DNA of 37,294 nt, taken from the NCBI GenBank assembly GCA_002438605.1, contig DJPR01000020.1, positions 1 to 37,294 of the forward strand, written 5' to 3'. This DNA comes from Ruminococcus sp. UBA6407. Lineage in GTDB: Bacteria > Bacillota > Clostridia > Oscillospirales > Ruminococcaceae. Below, one piece after another: positions 8,227 to 20,234 of the stretch. How positions within the stretch are numbered: the first letter of the stretch is position 1; each line of letters begins with the position of its first letter. Position numbers and translations under genes: made by a program. The notes below the pieces were generated by a model. It was not told the origin of the DNA, ran no database searches, and was given only the letters and a program-made list of their open reading frames with translations.

Positions 8227-9480
8227 ATGGACAATCAAAACTTGGGAAGAATCATTCTCATTATTGTTGCAATGATTTTTTCCGCACTCTTTTCAAGCTG
8301 TGAAACAGCTTTCTCAAGCGTAAACAAAATCAGACTTAAAAATTACGCAGCTCAAGGCGATAAACGTGCTGAAAAAGCACTTAAAATCGCTAACTCATTC
8401 GAGGACGCTCTTACCACTGTTCTGGTAGGAAACAACATTGTAAATATTACTATGGCGTCCGTCAGCACTGTACTCTTTACCACACTTTTCGGAAGCGGTG
8501 CAGTAGGCATTTCAACTGCGGTAACAACCGTTCTTGTATTGATTTTCGGTGAAATTCTGCCAAAATCATATGCTAAGGAAAATGCAGAAAGACTGTCACT
8601 TTTCTTTGCGGGGCCGCTTTCATTCCTTATTATTCTATTTAAACCAATCATATTTATTTTTAACAAGCTTGCCTCAATACTTAAAAACGGCAAGGTTGAA
8701 CCAAGCGTAACAGAGGACGAACTTAAATATATTATTGAGGAAATTGAAGAACAAGGTGTTCTTGAAGAACAGGAGGGTGACCTCGTAAGAAGTGCCTTGG
8801 ATTTTGATGAAATTACCGTTAATGAAATACTGATACCGAGAGTAAAGGTAATCGGTGTTGAAAAAAATGCTTCTATAGATGAAATAAAAAGTCTTTTTAT
8901 AGACGAAATGTATTCAAGACTTCCTGTATATGATAAAAGTCTTGATAATATTATCGGTATGATAACAAATAAGCGTTTCTTTAAAATGCTGGCTCAGGGC
9001 GGAAATGACATAACAGAAATTATACAGGACGTTGCACACTTTTCTGACCTGAAGCTTATCAGTGAGGCACTTCGTGATATGCAGCGTTCAAAAACTCACC
9101 TTGCAGTTGTTCTTGACCAGTACGGCGGCACTAAAGGCATTGTAACTCTGGAGGATATTATCGAGGAGCTTGTCGGTGAAATTTATGATGAAAATGATGA
9201 AGTTATACCAAGCATTGTAAAAATAAGTGAAAACGAGTATGAAGTGTCAGGCGATCTGAGCATAAGTGATATGCTTGACCAGCTCGGACTTGACGAAGAT
9301 ATGATAGAAAGTACATACACATCAGTCGGCGGTTGGGTTACGGAGCTTCTTGAACATATCCCCGAACAGAATGAAACTGCGGAATATGGTGCTTTCAAGA
9401 TAACCGTACTTCAGGTCAAGGAGCAGTCGGTTGAAAAAATACGTCTTATAATTGATACATCTGAAACCGAAAAGGATTAG
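8227..9480 (+). CDS. Hemolysin C/CorC-family (CNNM, DUF21-CBS) membrane transporter
   Basis: 417 residues. The N-terminal DUF21 membrane domain (about 5-150) has three to four helices and the signatures SALFSSCETAFSSVN, VGNNIVNI and GEILPKSYAKENA. A CBS pair spans about 200-320 (RVKVIGVEKNASIDEI, HLAVVLDQYGGTKGIVTLEDIIEELVG), and the CorC_HlyC domain closes the protein (about 335-410). Members of this family move Mg2+ or Na+/Mg2+, and some affect cobalt resistance; true haemolysin activity is not implied. AAAGAAAGG precedes the ATG by 6 nt. It is transcribed alone and ends in a strong terminator. Confidence 0.93.
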   Translation: MDNQNLGRIILIIVAMIFSALFSSCETAFSSVNKIRLKNYAAQGDKRAEKALKIANSFEDALTTVLVGNNIVNITMASVSTVLFTTLFGSGAVGISTAVTTVLVLIFGEILPKSYAKENAERLSLFFAGPLSFLIILFKPIIFIFNKLASILKNGKVEPSVTEDELKYIIEEIEEQGVLEEQEGDLVRSALDFDEITVNEILIPRVKVIGVEKNASIDEIKSLFIDEMYSRLPVYDKSLDNIIGMITNKRFFKMLAQGGNDITEIIQDVAHFSDLKLISEALRDMQRSKTHLAVVLDQYGGTKGIVTLEDIIEELVGEIYDENDEVIPSIVKISENEYEVSGDLSISDMLDQLGLDEDMIESTYTSVGGWVTELLEHIPEQNETAEYGAFKITVLQVKEQSVEKIRLIIDTSETEKD

Positions 9481-9489
9481 AACAAAATC

Positions 9490-9530
9490 GGGTTTCCAAA
9501 GGGTTAGTAAACCCTTTGGAAACCCTTTTT
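9490..9530 (+). terminator. Rho-independent terminator
   Basis: 16 bp perfect inverted repeat (GGGTTTCCAAAGGGTT, loop AGTA, and its complement) followed by TTTTT, starting 10 nt after the transporter stop. The same stem opens the longer repeat elements at 17304 and 37004, so this is a shortened member of that family. Confidence 0.92.
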
Positions 9531-9656
9531 AATATTTTTTAAAATTCTGAACGCTGCACATTTATTAAAAATTACCATTAAATTAACATTATAATACAAA
9601 TAATAAAAGCAGAAACACTAAAAATAAAAATTAACAGAAAATAATGCAAATTTTAC

Positions 9657-9685
9657 TTGACACGCCTTTTTAAAAGATATATAAT
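9657..9685 (+). promoter_or_regulatory. ATP synthase operon promoter
   Basis: Consensus TTGACA (9657-9662), exactly 17 nt, TATAAT (9680-9685). The transcript would start near 9692, leaving a leader of about 210 nt before atpB. Confidence 0.88.
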
Positions 9686-9749
9686 GTAGGTGAAAAGACA
9701 GTATCTTTATAACTGGTTTTTTATAACAGCTCGCTTGAAAGTGTAAATC

Positions 9750-9792
9750 AATGGGGATTTCGCCATCTTGGAAATCTCCATTTTACTTTTTT
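9750..9792 (+). terminator. Terminator-like hairpin in the atp leader (possible attenuator)
   Basis: AATGGGGATTTC and GGAAATCTCCATT pair (12 bp, one G-U) around an 8 nt loop, followed by a T-rich tract containing TTTTTT. It lies downstream of the atp promoter and upstream of atpB, so transcription must pass it. Confidence 0.5.
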
Positions 9793-9793
9793 A

Positions 9794-9842
9794 TGACAAA
9801 ACTGCACAAAGTTTTTACGTTTTTTGTACGTTGTTGCCTTAA
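9794..9842. repeat. Dispersed hairpin repeat in the atp leader
   Basis: Degenerate member of the AAGGCAACACCGCA hairpin family (ACAAAACTGCACAAAG ... CGTTGTTGCCTTAA), inside the transcribed leader. Confidence 0.5.
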
Positions 9843-9904
9843 TGTGAGCTTCATAAGAATTCTATAGTACTGCCATTCATAATCAGCTGAAAGAAGGTGA
9901 TATT

Positions 9905-10594
9905 ATGGACGAGCTGGCAAATTCGCTGATGGAGGAGCTTGAATGCAGAACTGCATTTGAAATTCCGATTTTCGGCGGTATCCCCGTACCGGAATCATGC
10001 GTTATAACTTGGGTAATAATGGCTGTTCTTGTAATACTCTGCAAGATATTCGTAAGAAACCTCAAAACCGTTCCGACAGGTGCTCAGCTTTTAATAGAAA
10101 TGCTTATAACCTGGCTCAATAATTTCTTTGTGGATATTATGGGACAGAAAGGAAAAAAATATCTTCCCTTTCTGGAAACACTCATTATATACATAGGTGT
10201 ATCCAATGTTATCGGACTGTTCGGTTTGCGGCCGCCTACCAAAGACCTTAATGTTACTGCCGGTCTTGCAATAATGAGTATTATCTATATCCAGTACTGC
10301 GGTATTAAGGAAAAGGGCGTAAAAAGGTGGCTGAGAAGCTTTAAGGAACCTATGCCGCTGCTGCTACCTATTAATATTATGGAGCTTATTATCAAGCCGC
10401 TTTCTCTCTGTATGCGACTTTTCGGCAACGTTCTCGGTGCATTCGTTATCATGGAGCTTGTAAAGCTTTGTATTCCTGTAGGAGTCCCTCTTATACTCAG
10501 TCTGTATTTTGATGTATTTGACGGTCTTATTCAGGCATATGTATTTGTGTTCCTTACTTCCTTGTTTATGGCAGAAGCAATGGAAGAAGAATAA
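9905..10594 (+). CDS. atpB: F-type ATP synthase subunit a
   Basis: 229 residues. Membrane subunit of Fo that forms the half-channels for the coupling ion next to the c-ring. Seen: the RPPTKDLNVTAGLA motif (109-122) and the essential arginine at 171 in SLCMRLFGN, plus five to six hydrophobic helices. GAAGGTG precedes the ATG. First gene of the operon, about 210 nt from the promoter; no atpI is seen upstream. Confidence 0.96.
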   Translation: MDELANSLMEELECRTAFEIPIFGGIPVPESCVITWVIMAVLVILCKIFVRNLKTVPTGAQLLIEMLITWLNNFFVDIMGQKGKKYLPFLETLIIYIGVSNVIGLFGLRPPTKDLNVTAGLAIMSIIYIQYCGIKEKGVKRWLRSFKEPMPLLLPINIMELIIKPLSLCMRLFGNVLGAFVIMELVKLCIPVGVPLILSLYFDVFDGLIQAYVFVFLTSLFMAEAMEEE

Positions 10595-10622
10595 CAGCTT
10601 AATGCTGTAAATTACTTTTTAG

Positions 10623-10856
<234 letters not shown>

Positions 10857-10894
10857 AAGAATAAACTCATAGAAAGCAAAAAGGAGGTACGGAA

Positions 10895-11443
10895 ATGCTG
10901 AATGAAAATATCATCGAAACAGTTTGCAGCTCCAAAGCAGCTCTTGCAAGCGATATGCTCAATCTGGATTCGGGCATTATCTGGACTTTTATTAATATTA
11001 TTCTCCTGTTTCTTCTTCTGAGGATTTTCCTTTTCAAACCCATTAACAAGGTAATGGACGAAAGAAATCAGAAAATTCAGAATGACATTGACGCTGCAAA
11101 AAAGGCAAAGGAAGAAGCCGAAGAACTTAAAAAGCAATATAATGACACGCTTAAAACTGCAAAGGATAAGGCTCATGGCATAGTTTCGGAAGCAGTTGAA
11201 CGTGCTGAGGACGAGCGTAAGGCTATTCTCCAGAAAGCTGAGGACGAGGCTCAGGATATATTTAAAAAGACAAGCAAGACTATTGAGGTTGAGCGTAAAC
11301 GCTCCGTTCAGGAGGCTCAGACTCAGATTGCCGACCTTGCAATTGCCGCAGCTTCAAAAATTCTCGGTGAAAATGTTGATGATGAAGCTAACAGAAAGCT
11401 TGTAGACTATTTTCTGGCGGAAGAGGGTGCAGATAAGCAATGA
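10895..11443 (+). CDS. atpF: F-type ATP synthase subunit b
   Basis: 182 residues. Peripheral stalk subunit: one membrane helix at about 26-48 ([22 protein letters not shown]) followed by a long charged coiled coil to the C-terminus, which normally contacts delta. About 20 residues precede the helix. AAAGGAGGT lies 7 nt before the ATG. Its stop overlaps the start of the fused delta-alpha gene (ATGA at 11440), indicating translational coupling. Confidence 0.95.
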   Translation: MLNENIIETVCSSKAALASDMLNLDSGIIWTFINIILLFLLLRIFLFKPINKVMDERNQKIQNDIDAAKKAKEEAEELKKQYNDTLKTAKDKAHGIVSEAVERAEDERKAILQKAEDEAQDIFKKTSKTIEVERKRSVQEAQTQIADLAIAAASKILGENVDDEANRKLVDYFLAEEGADKQ

Positions 11444-13510
11444 AAGAAACAGACAGAGAAGCCATAAGGCAGCTTATTAAACAGGAAATCCCCGAAGAAG
11501 TCATTGACGAAACAAGGAGAGTCCTTTCCGCATGCGGTGAGCTTGCCGATACATTGAAAAATCCTGTTGTCACAGACGAGGAAAAGCACAGCATAATAAA
11601 ACAGCTTTTCCCAAAGGAAGTTTACAGGTTTATCTGCACTGTATCGGATAACGGTTCAATTGACGACATCAATGAAATTCTTGATGAATACAATGAACTC
11701 TGCCTTGAAAGAAAAGGCAGCATAAAAGCCGTTATCCGTTATGTTACAGAGCTTACGGACGCTCAGAAAGCCGATATGAAAAGCTTTATCAAGGATAAAT
11801 TCAACAGGGAAGATGTTGAAATGGAATACCGCAAGGATCCTGATATTATCGGCGGATTTATTCTTGATGTAGGCGACTATGAATATGACAAGAGTTTTCG
11901 TACAAGTCTTAGGGAAATGCACGAAAATCTGAAATACAAGGCTAAGGCCTCGGAGCATAACAACAATGAGGACTTTATCTCTGAACTCAAAAATGAAATA
12001 GATGATACCCAGCGTGCAAACAATATCATATCCGTACTGAAAAGTGAAATAAACGATTTCGACAGAAAATCAGGTGTAACCGAAACAGGCTATATCACAA
12101 GAATCGGTGACGGCATTGCTATGGTTCACGGCATGAACCACGTTATGTACGGTGAGCTTGTTGAGTTTGAAACGGGTGTAAGGGGTATTGTACAGAACCT
12201 TGAAACAAAGGGCTGCGGTGTTGTTCTTCTTGGTGATGAATATGGTCTTACAGAGGGTTCGTCTGTCATAAGAACAGGAAAAAGGGCAGGTATCGGAGTC
12301 AGTGAACAGATGCTCGGCAGAGTTGTTGACGCTTTGGGTTCTCCTATTGACGGAAACGGCAGCATAGATGCTGAGGCTTATTTCCCTATTGAAAACGAAG
12401 CTCCGGGAGTTATCGAAAGAAAGTCAGTTTCAGTTCCTCTGCAAACGGGTATTCTTGCCATTGACTCAATGTTTCCTATCGGCAGAGGTCAGCGTGAGCT
12501 TATAATCGGCGACAGACAGACAGGTAAAACATCTATTGCCGTTGATACAATTATAAATCAAAAGGATAAAAATGTTATCTGCATATACGTTGCTATCGGA
12601 CAAAAAACCTCAACTGTTGCAAAGGTCGTAAGCACTCTTAAAGACAAGGGAGCAATGGATTATTCAATCGTATTGTCCGCATCTGCAAGCGAGCCTGCAC
12701 CATTCCAGTATATTGCACCTTATTCGGGTACTGCTGTTGCTGAATATTTCATGTCAAAGGGCAGGGACGTTCTCATTGTATATGATGACCTTTCAAAGCA
12801 TGCGGTAGCTTACAGAGCTATGTCACTTCTTCTCCAAAGACCGCCGGGACGTGAAGCTTATCCGGGTGACGTATTCTATCTGCATTCAAGACTTCTTGAG
12901 CGTTCAAGCCGTCTTGATGACGAACATGGCGGCGGCTCTCTTACTGCTCTGCCTATTATCGAAACTCTTGCAGGCGATGTTTCCGCATATATCCCTACAA
13001 ACGTAATTTCCATTACAGACGGTCAGATTTTCCTTGAAGAAGATTTGTTCAACTCAGGTATACGTCCTGCGGTAAATGTCGGACTTTCTGTTTCAAGAGT
13101 CGGCGGTGCAGCTCAGACAAAGGCAATGAAAAAGGTTGCGGGAAATCTCAGAATTGAGCTTGCTCAGTTTCGTGAAATGGAGGTTTTCACTCAGTTCTCG
13201 TCAGAGCTTGACCAGTCAACTGCTGATTTGCTCAATCATGGTCATTTGCTTATGGAGCTTTTAAAGCAGCCGCTTTATAATCCTCTGCCGCTGCATGAAC
13301 AGATAATCATGCTTTACGCAGCGTCACACCGCTTGATGAAAAATGTTCCGCTTAAAGAAGTTAAAAGCTTTAAGGCAGGACTTATGAACTACATGAGAAC
13401 CCATGAAAGCAATATTCTCAATGAAATTGACGATAAAAAGGATATTTCATCCGAACTCGCTGAACGAATTGAGTATGCAATAAATGAATATAAGAGGCTG
13501 GTGAATACAG

Positions 13511-13536
<26 letters not shown>
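11440..13536 (+). CDS. atpH-atpA: Fused F1 ATP synthase delta-alpha polypeptide
   Basis: One open frame of 698 residues. Residues 1-168 match delta: [15 protein letters not shown], a [21 protein letters not shown] segment and the C-terminal [22 protein letters not shown]. The usual N-terminal RPYAKAL helix is missing or unrecognisable. Residues 169-190 are a polar linker ([19 protein letters not shown]). Alpha follows from about 195 ([23 protein letters not shown]) with the P-loop GDRQTGKT at 357-364 and a complete C-terminal domain. No stop, ATG, GTG or TTG lies at the expected alpha start; the nearest internal ATG (codon 160, 11917) falls inside delta and its AGGGAA is only 0-2 nt away. Alpha forms the F1 head with beta; delta caps it and joins the b stalk. 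A frameshift-free fusion is what the sequence shows. Confidence 0.93.
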
Positions 13537-15830
<2,294 letters not shown>

Positions 15831-15846
15831 AAGGAGGTAATTTTAA

Positions 15847-16263
15847 ATGGGAAAAACTTTTCATCTTGAAATTATCGCCAGTGACCGTGTTTTTTATGAC
15901 GGCGAATGTGAACACGTCGTATTTCCTGCACTTGACGGACAATACGGCGTTCTTGCAGGACATGATGCTCTTGTTACTGCCATAAAGGCAGGGGAGCTGA
16001 AATATTTGGTTGACGGAAAATGGCATTATGCTGCCGTTTCAGACGGATTTGCGGAAGTAATGCCAAAGTTTGCCGTTATACTTGCGGATTACGTTGAACT
16101 TCCCGAAGAAATTGACGCTAAACGTGCTGAAGCTGCAAGAGATCGTGCCGAGGAACGCATGAAGCAAAAGCAAAGTATTATAGAATATTATCATACTCAG
16201 GCTGCTCTTAACAAGGCTATGAACCGTCTGAAAGTATCAAGAAAGCATTTTAAAGACGTATAA
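15847..16263 (+). CDS. atpC: F-type ATP synthase subunit epsilon
   Basis: 138 residues. N-terminal beta sandwich (FHLEIIASDRVFYDGECEHVVFPALDGQYGVLAGHDALVTAIKAG) followed by a C-terminal helical hairpin (about 90-135). Couples rotor to head and can inhibit ATP hydrolysis. 16 nt after atpD, with AAAGGAGG before the ATG. Last ATPase gene of the operon. Confidence 0.95.
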   Translation: MGKTFHLEIIASDRVFYDGECEHVVFPALDGQYGVLAGHDALVTAIKAGELKYLVDGKWHYAAVSDGFAEVMPKFAVILADYVELPEEIDAKRAEAARDRAEERMKQKQSIIEYYHTQAALNKAMNRLKVSRKHFKDV

Positions 16264-16278
16264 GCGGAGGAACTTAAA

Positions 16279-17253
16279 ATGACGCTGAAAGATAAGGTAC
16301 TTTTATCTATTATTCAAAACGGAAATGAGTATATTTCGGGTGAGGAGCTTGCTCAGAAGCTTAACGTCAGCAGAAATGCAGTCTGGAAAGCCGTAAAACA
16401 GCTTGAACAGGAGGGCTTTGCCGTTGAAGCGATAAGAAACAGAGGCTATCGCATTGCTTCCGAAGAAAACAAACTTCATGAAGCGTTCATACAGCGATAC
16501 CTTAAAACTGAAAAATATGGGCAGAACCTTATAATTCTTGATGAAACAGACTCCACAAACAACTATGCAAAAAAGCTTGCTCAGGAGGGAACTCCGCATG
16601 GAACTGTTGTTGCGGCAGACTGTCAGAATGCAGGAAAAGGCAGGCTTGGACGTACTTTTGTATCACCAAAGGGTACAGGACTTTATGTAAGTCTGGTTTT
16701 AACGGAAAATATCAGCATTTCATCTGCTCAGCTTATAACAGCCTGTGCGGCAGTCGCAGCGGCAGAAGCTGTAGAGGAGCTTTGTTCCTGTGACATTAAA
16801 ATAAAATGGGTAAATGACCTTTTTCTCAATGATAAAAAGCTGTGTGGTATTCTTACGGAAGCCTCAATGAGCTTTGAATCCAATCAGCTTGACTATGTAA
16901 TAATAGGCATAGGCATTAATGTGAACAGTCTTAACGGAAAAATTCCTGAGGAGCTTAATGAAATCGTTACGTCCATTGAAGATGAAACGCATGAGAAAAT
17001 AAGCAGAAATCAGCTTTGTGCGGTACTTCTTGAAAAGCTTGAAAAGTGTCTTAAAGAATTGGAAAGCAAGACTTTTCTTGATGAATACAGAAAACGCTCA
17101 ATGATAATCGGCAGAATGGTTACAGTTGAGGACAGAAACGGAAGTCATATCGGAAAGGCTGTTGCAATTGCAGATGATGCAGGTCTGACCATTGAATATG
17201 AAAATGGTGAAATAAAAACAATTAATTCGGGAGAAGCAAGAATTTACAAGTAA
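16279..17253 (+). CDS. birA: Bifunctional biotin-protein ligase / biotin repressor
   Basis: 324 residues. N-terminal winged helix (about 5-60: YISGEELAQKLNVSRNAVWKAVKQLEQEGF) and a catalytic domain with the biotinyl-AMP loop GRLGRTFVSPKGTGLY, KWVNDLF and CGILTEA, then a small C-terminal SH3-like domain. Attaches biotin to carboxylase or decarboxylase carrier domains and, with the HTH, may repress biotin genes. It starts 15 nt after atpC with GCGGAGG as RBS, so it probably shares the atp transcript. Confidence 0.95.
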   Translation: MTLKDKVLLSIIQNGNEYISGEELAQKLNVSRNAVWKAVKQLEQEGFAVEAIRNRGYRIASEENKLHEAFIQRYLKTEKYGQNLIILDETDSTNNYAKKLAQEGTPHGTVVAADCQNAGKGRLGRTFVSPKGTGLYVSLVLTENISISSAQLITACAAVAAAEAVEELCSCDIKIKWVNDLFLNDKKLCGILTEASMSFESNQLDYVIIGIGINVNSLNGKIPEELNEIVTSIEDETHEKISRNQLCAVLLEKLEKCLKELESKTFLDEYRKRSMIIGRMVTVEDRNGSHIGKAVAIADDAGLTIEYENGEIKTINSGEARIYK

Positions 17254-17303
17254 CTGCATATAATAAAATCAGAAATGAACTAAAAAAATTAATTTGATAA
17301 AAC

Positions 17304-17480
17304 TGGGTTTCCAAAGGGTTTGCTAACCCTTTGGCAGAGTCCAGAGGCAGAGCCTTTGGTGGGGTGTGGGGCAAAGCCCCGCATAAAGCCTTTAAGCGCT
17401 CCGCAAAGGGTGAATTAAAAGCAGTCCGAAAAGGACTGCTTTTAAGAGGGAACGCCCTGCAAGAGAGGGCGTTCCCTTAT
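17304..17480 (+). repeat. Three-hairpin intergenic element, copy A
   Basis: Fills most of the 303 bp gap after birA. Hairpin 1 at 17311-17334 (CCAAAGGGTT / AACCCTTTGG), a conserved core with GGGGTGTGGGGC and AAAGCCCCGCATAAAG, hairpin 2 at 17417-17443 and hairpin 3 at 17447-17477 (AGGGAACGCCCT / AGGGCGTTCCCT). The core is almost the same as copy B at 37004, while hairpins 2 and 3 differ in sequence but stay paired. Hairpin 1 may terminate birA. A short open frame crossing it (17331-17603) is not coding. Confidence 0.8.
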
Positions 17481-17556
17481 TGTCATAAACTTTTTCAACA
17501 TACTGACACCATACAAAAACTGTATGGTGTTTTCCTAATTTTCAGAGGTGAAATTA

Positions 17557-18207
17557 ATGGAGTTATACGCTCACAGAGGTTGTACTGCAAATGGTGCAGG
17601 TGAAAATACCATTGAAGCCTTTGCCCAAGCCATTAAAATGAATATCGGAATAGAGCTTGACGTTCGTCTTACCAAGGACAATATCCCTGTAATAATACAT
17701 GATAAGTCACTTATGCGTGTTGCAGGAAAAAATATTGACGTATCATCTCTTTCTCTTGACGAGCTGAAAAAAATACGTCTGAATACAGGTGAGAACATAC
17801 CTACATTAAGCGAAACCCTTAAATTCGTAAACAACAGTGTACCTCTTATGATTGAACTGAAAACGCCGAAAATTCTTCCGACATCTTATAAGCTTGAAAA
17901 GGAAACCGTTAAGCTTCTGAAAGATTACAAAGGAAGATATACTGTGCAGTCATTTAACTGCTTTACAGTAAAGTACTGTAAGTCAAATCTTTCAGACATC
18001 AAATGCGGCAGACTTGCAAGTGATAACTATGGCTCAAAAATATGCGGTGACTTCGTAAATTATAAGCTTACTCACCTCAATTCAGAAAAAGTCAAAAATT
18101 TCAGAAAAAGAGGACTCGGAGTATTCGGCTGGTGCAGTATTGATTCTCCCTCCGATAACTCAATTGAATTTGCTGAAAAGCTTGGTCTAGACGGACTTGT
18201 TATATAA
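17557..18207 (+). CDS. Glycerophosphodiester phosphodiesterase family protein
   Basis: 216 residues, TIM-barrel GDPD. Hydrolyses glycerophosphodiesters to glycerol-3-phosphate and an alcohol. Seen: LYAHRG with the catalytic His and Arg at the N-terminus, ENTIEAF, IELDVRLTKD with the metal ligands, VIIHD and MIELK. No signal peptide, so cytoplasmic. The start is the ATG at 17557 with AGAGGTG 6 nt upstream, rather than the GTG at 17548 inside the RBS. It stands alone between two repeat elements. Confidence 0.9.
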   Translation: MELYAHRGCTANGAGENTIEAFAQAIKMNIGIELDVRLTKDNIPVIIHDKSLMRVAGKNIDVSSLSLDELKKIRLNTGENIPTLSETLKFVNNSVPLMIELKTPKILPTSYKLEKETVKLLKDYKGRYTVQSFNCFTVKYCKSNLSDIKCGRLASDNYGSKICGDFVNYKLTHLNSEKVKNFRKRGLGVFGWCSIDSPSDNSIEFAEKLGLDGLVI

Positions 18208-18248
18208 TTAAGGCAACACCGCAGAAAAATTGTGCGGTGTTGCCTTAA
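18208..18248. repeat. Dispersed hairpin repeat, most perfect copy
   Basis: TTAAGGCAACACCGCA and TGCGGTGTTGCCTTAA form a perfect 16 bp inverted repeat around a 9 nt loop, immediately after the GDPD stop. It may also act as a transcript 3' end. Confidence 0.85.
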
Positions 18249-18265
18249 AACTTATTCTGAAATGC

Positions 18266-18294
18266 TTGAAAAATTAATAATTATATGATATATT
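18266..18294 (+). promoter_or_regulatory. Promoter of the DUF975 gene
   Basis: TTGAAA (18266-18271), 17 nt, TATATT (18289-18294), 44 nt before the ATG. Confidence 0.5.
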
Positions 18295-18337
18295 TATAAT
18301 AGCGGTAAACATTTTATGTTATTGGGAGGTTTTATTT

Positions 18338-19123
18338 ATGTATAATCATCATGAGATTAAAGGCAATGCCAAAAGTCATATCAAAGGCAATACAAATGCA
18401 ATTATAGTTTCCCTTATTGTTACATTCCTCGGCGGCGGAGGATTTGGCGGATTTGGCGGAGGATTTGGCAATAAAGATTCCTTTGCTTCAGATTCAGCCA
18501 ATGATACACTCAGCTCAAGCATTCCTGATGAAATGATACTGATTTTTGCAATTGTATTCTTTGTGATTTTAGCTCTTGCAGTTTCTTTTGCTCTGTTTAT
18601 TTCATATCCTATAACAGTCGGGGCAGCAGGCTGGTTCAGACGTTCAATAAATGATAAAAATCCACCTGCAAAATCAATTTTTAATACATTTAAGGGTGGC
18701 CATTACCTTACAACTATCTCAACAATGCTCCTTATGGGCGTATACATTTTCCTTTGGTCACTTCTTTGTTTTATTCCCGGAATTATTAAATCATATTCAT
18801 ACAGCATGGTTCCATACATAAAATCGGAAAATCCGAATTTAAGTGCAAAACGCTGCATAGAAATAAGCAGCACCATGACAAATGGCCATAAATCTGACCT
18901 TTTCTATCTTGACCTCAGCTTTATCGGCTGGCTGCTCTTAGGTGCTTTAACCTGCGGAATACTTAACATTGTATATGTTAATCCTTATATGTATACTGCA
19001 AAAGCATATGCATATGAAGCATTAAAGGCAGAAGCTATTGCAAGCGGAAAGCTCTCGGAAGATGAATTCGTTCCATATGACGGCGGATATTATCCTGATG
19101 ATGACAAAACTCTGTATTATTAA
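18338..19123 (+). CDS. DUF975 family integral membrane protein
   Basis: 261 residues. Opens with HHEIKGNAKSHIKGN, typical of DUF975, then a first membrane segment, a Gly/Phe-rich stretch (GGGGFGGFGGGFG, 32-44), and helices at about 65-95, 125-150 and 185-220, with a polar acidic C-terminus. Function of the family is unknown. TTGGGAGG precedes the ATG. The glycine-rich insert early in the protein is unusual and could be a flexible cytoplasmic or outside loop. Confidence 0.8.
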   Translation: MYNHHEIKGNAKSHIKGNTNAIIVSLIVTFLGGGGFGGFGGGFGNKDSFASDSANDTLSSSIPDEMILIFAIVFFVILALAVSFALFISYPITVGAAGWFRRSINDKNPPAKSIFNTFKGGHYLTTISTMLLMGVYIFLWSLLCFIPGIIKSYSYSMVPYIKSENPNLSAKRCIEISSTMTNGHKSDLFYLDLSFIGWLLLGALTCGILNIVYVNPYMYTAKAYAYEALKAEAIASGKLSEDEFVPYDGGYYPDDDKTLYY

Positions 19124-19160
19124 TACAGAAGTGAAATTTAAGTGAAAATCCTGTTTTCTA

Positions 19161-19189
19161 TTGACAAACATAATTAAATAATTTATAAT
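19161..19189 (+). promoter_or_regulatory. pspA promoter
   Basis: Consensus TTGACA (19161-19166), 17 nt, TATAAT (19184-19189), 75 nt before the pspA ATG. Confidence 0.8.
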
Positions 19190-19264
19190 CATAATAAACG
19201 TATAAGTTTCATTATATTGAACAAGACTTTATGCGGGAGTTACCTTAATAAGGAGGATTTGTAT

Positions 19265-19966
19265 ATGGGTATTTTTCAAAGACTTTCTGATTTATTGAAA
19301 TCAAATATCAATGACCTCATAGATAAAGCTGAAGACCCTGAAAAAATGGTCAAGCAGATTATTCTTGATATGCAGAAGGAACTCAATAAGTCCACACAGG
19401 CATTGGGAAAAGCTGTAGCAAGTGAGCGTATGGCTGAAAAGCAGTATCAGAACTCTCAGCAGATTTCTGCCGATTGGGAGTCTAAAGCTAAGGCTGCTCT
19501 TTCAGCAGGTAATACAGAGCTTGCTAAAAAAGCTCTTGCAAAAAAGGTAAAGGCTGATGAAGATACTGCAAGCTATAAGGAAATGTATGAAACCATTTCT
19601 AAACAGACAGCAGATATCAAGGAACAGGTTGAAACCTTGAAATCTAAACTTGACGAGGCAAAAAGCCGTCAGGCTATGCTCATTGCCCGTTCACAAATGG
19701 CTGATACCCAGAAAAATCTTGCTAAGTCTGTTGGCGGCTTTGACGCATCAAGCTCAACAGAAAAATTCAACAGAATGGAAGAAAAAATCATCCGCAAGGA
19801 AGCTGAGGCGGACGCTTTTGCCGATATTTCAGATTCACTCAATGGTGTGGATAAAGATAATTTTGATGAACTACAGACGAATGCCAAGGTTGATGATGAA
19901 CTCCGCAGACTTATGGCTGAAATGAACGGAGCATCAGCAGAATCCGAAGTTAAAACAGAGGTTTGA
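19265..19966 (+). CDS. pspA: PspA/IM30 family membrane-stress protein
   Basis: 233 residues, nearly all helical coiled coil. Starts MGIFQRLSDLLKSNINDLIDKAEDPEKMVKQIILDM, the family signature. ESCRT-III-like protein that polymerises on the inner face of damaged membranes. The start is the ATG at 19265, 7 nt after AAGGAGG; an upstream frame extension is not needed. Its stop overlaps the RBS region of the next small gene. Confidence 0.92.
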   Translation: MGIFQRLSDLLKSNINDLIDKAEDPEKMVKQIILDMQKELNKSTQALGKAVASERMAEKQYQNSQQISADWESKAKAALSAGNTELAKKALAKKVKADEDTASYKEMYETISKQTADIKEQVETLKSKLDEAKSRQAMLIARSQMADTQKNLAKSVGGFDASSSTEKFNRMEEKIIRKEAEADAFADISDSLNGVDKDNFDELQTNAKVDDELRRLMAEMNGASAESEVKTEV

Positions 19967-19968
19967 TA

Positions 19969-20151
19969 ATGGGAAAAATAGTTAATTATGTAGAAAATGA
20001 GGAAAACAAAAAGGGATACAGCGGTGTTATAAAGCTAATGCTTGCTATATTTCTTGCACTCGGCTCAGTCGTTTACATTATGTACAGAGGAGCCAGCAAT
20101 AAGGCATATAAAGAAAAATGGCAGGACTACGATGAATGTGGTCTTGGATAA
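19969..20151 (+). CDS. Small single-span membrane protein, pspA partner
   Basis: 60 residues: a polar N-terminus, one membrane helix at about 22-42 (VIKLMLAIFLALGSVVYIMY), and a charged C-terminus. I do not recognise a family. The ATG at 19969 is 7 nt after AGAGG and 2 nt after the pspA stop, so it is surely co-translated with pspA. A role in anchoring or sensing for PspA is a guess from position. Confidence 0.8.
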   Translation: MGKIVNYVENEENKKGYSGVIKLMLAIFLALGSVVYIMYRGASNKAYKEKWQDYDECGLG

Positions 20152-20178
20152 GTAAATTCTGCCACCGGGTAGAAATCA

Positions 20179-20234
20179 GAGCATTGTATGTATCGTTAGG
20201 TCTTTGAAGATACATACAGATGCTCATTTTTTTT
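20179..20234 (+). terminator. Strong hairpin with T tract before pnuC
   Basis: GAGCAT-TGTATGTATC pairs with GATACATACAGATGCTC (16 bp, one bulge), followed by eight T. It ends the psp transcript, but the pnuC RBS starts right after the T tract, so it could also be an attenuator for pnuC. A small hairpin (CTGCC/GGTAG) precedes it at 20158-20171. Confidence 0.8.

Larger units (their letters stand above)
9481..9904 (+). other. Gene-free stretch before the ATP synthase operon
   Basis: 424 bp. It contains the terminator at 9490-9530, an AT-rich gap, the atp promoter at 9657-9685, a terminator-like hairpin at 9750-9790 inside the leader, and a hairpin repeat at 9794-9842. No coding frame is supported. 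Confidence 0.8.

Noticed and set aside
17331..17603. 90-codon open frame after birA
   Set aside because: It runs through the three-hairpin element and into the phosphodiesterase gene in another frame.
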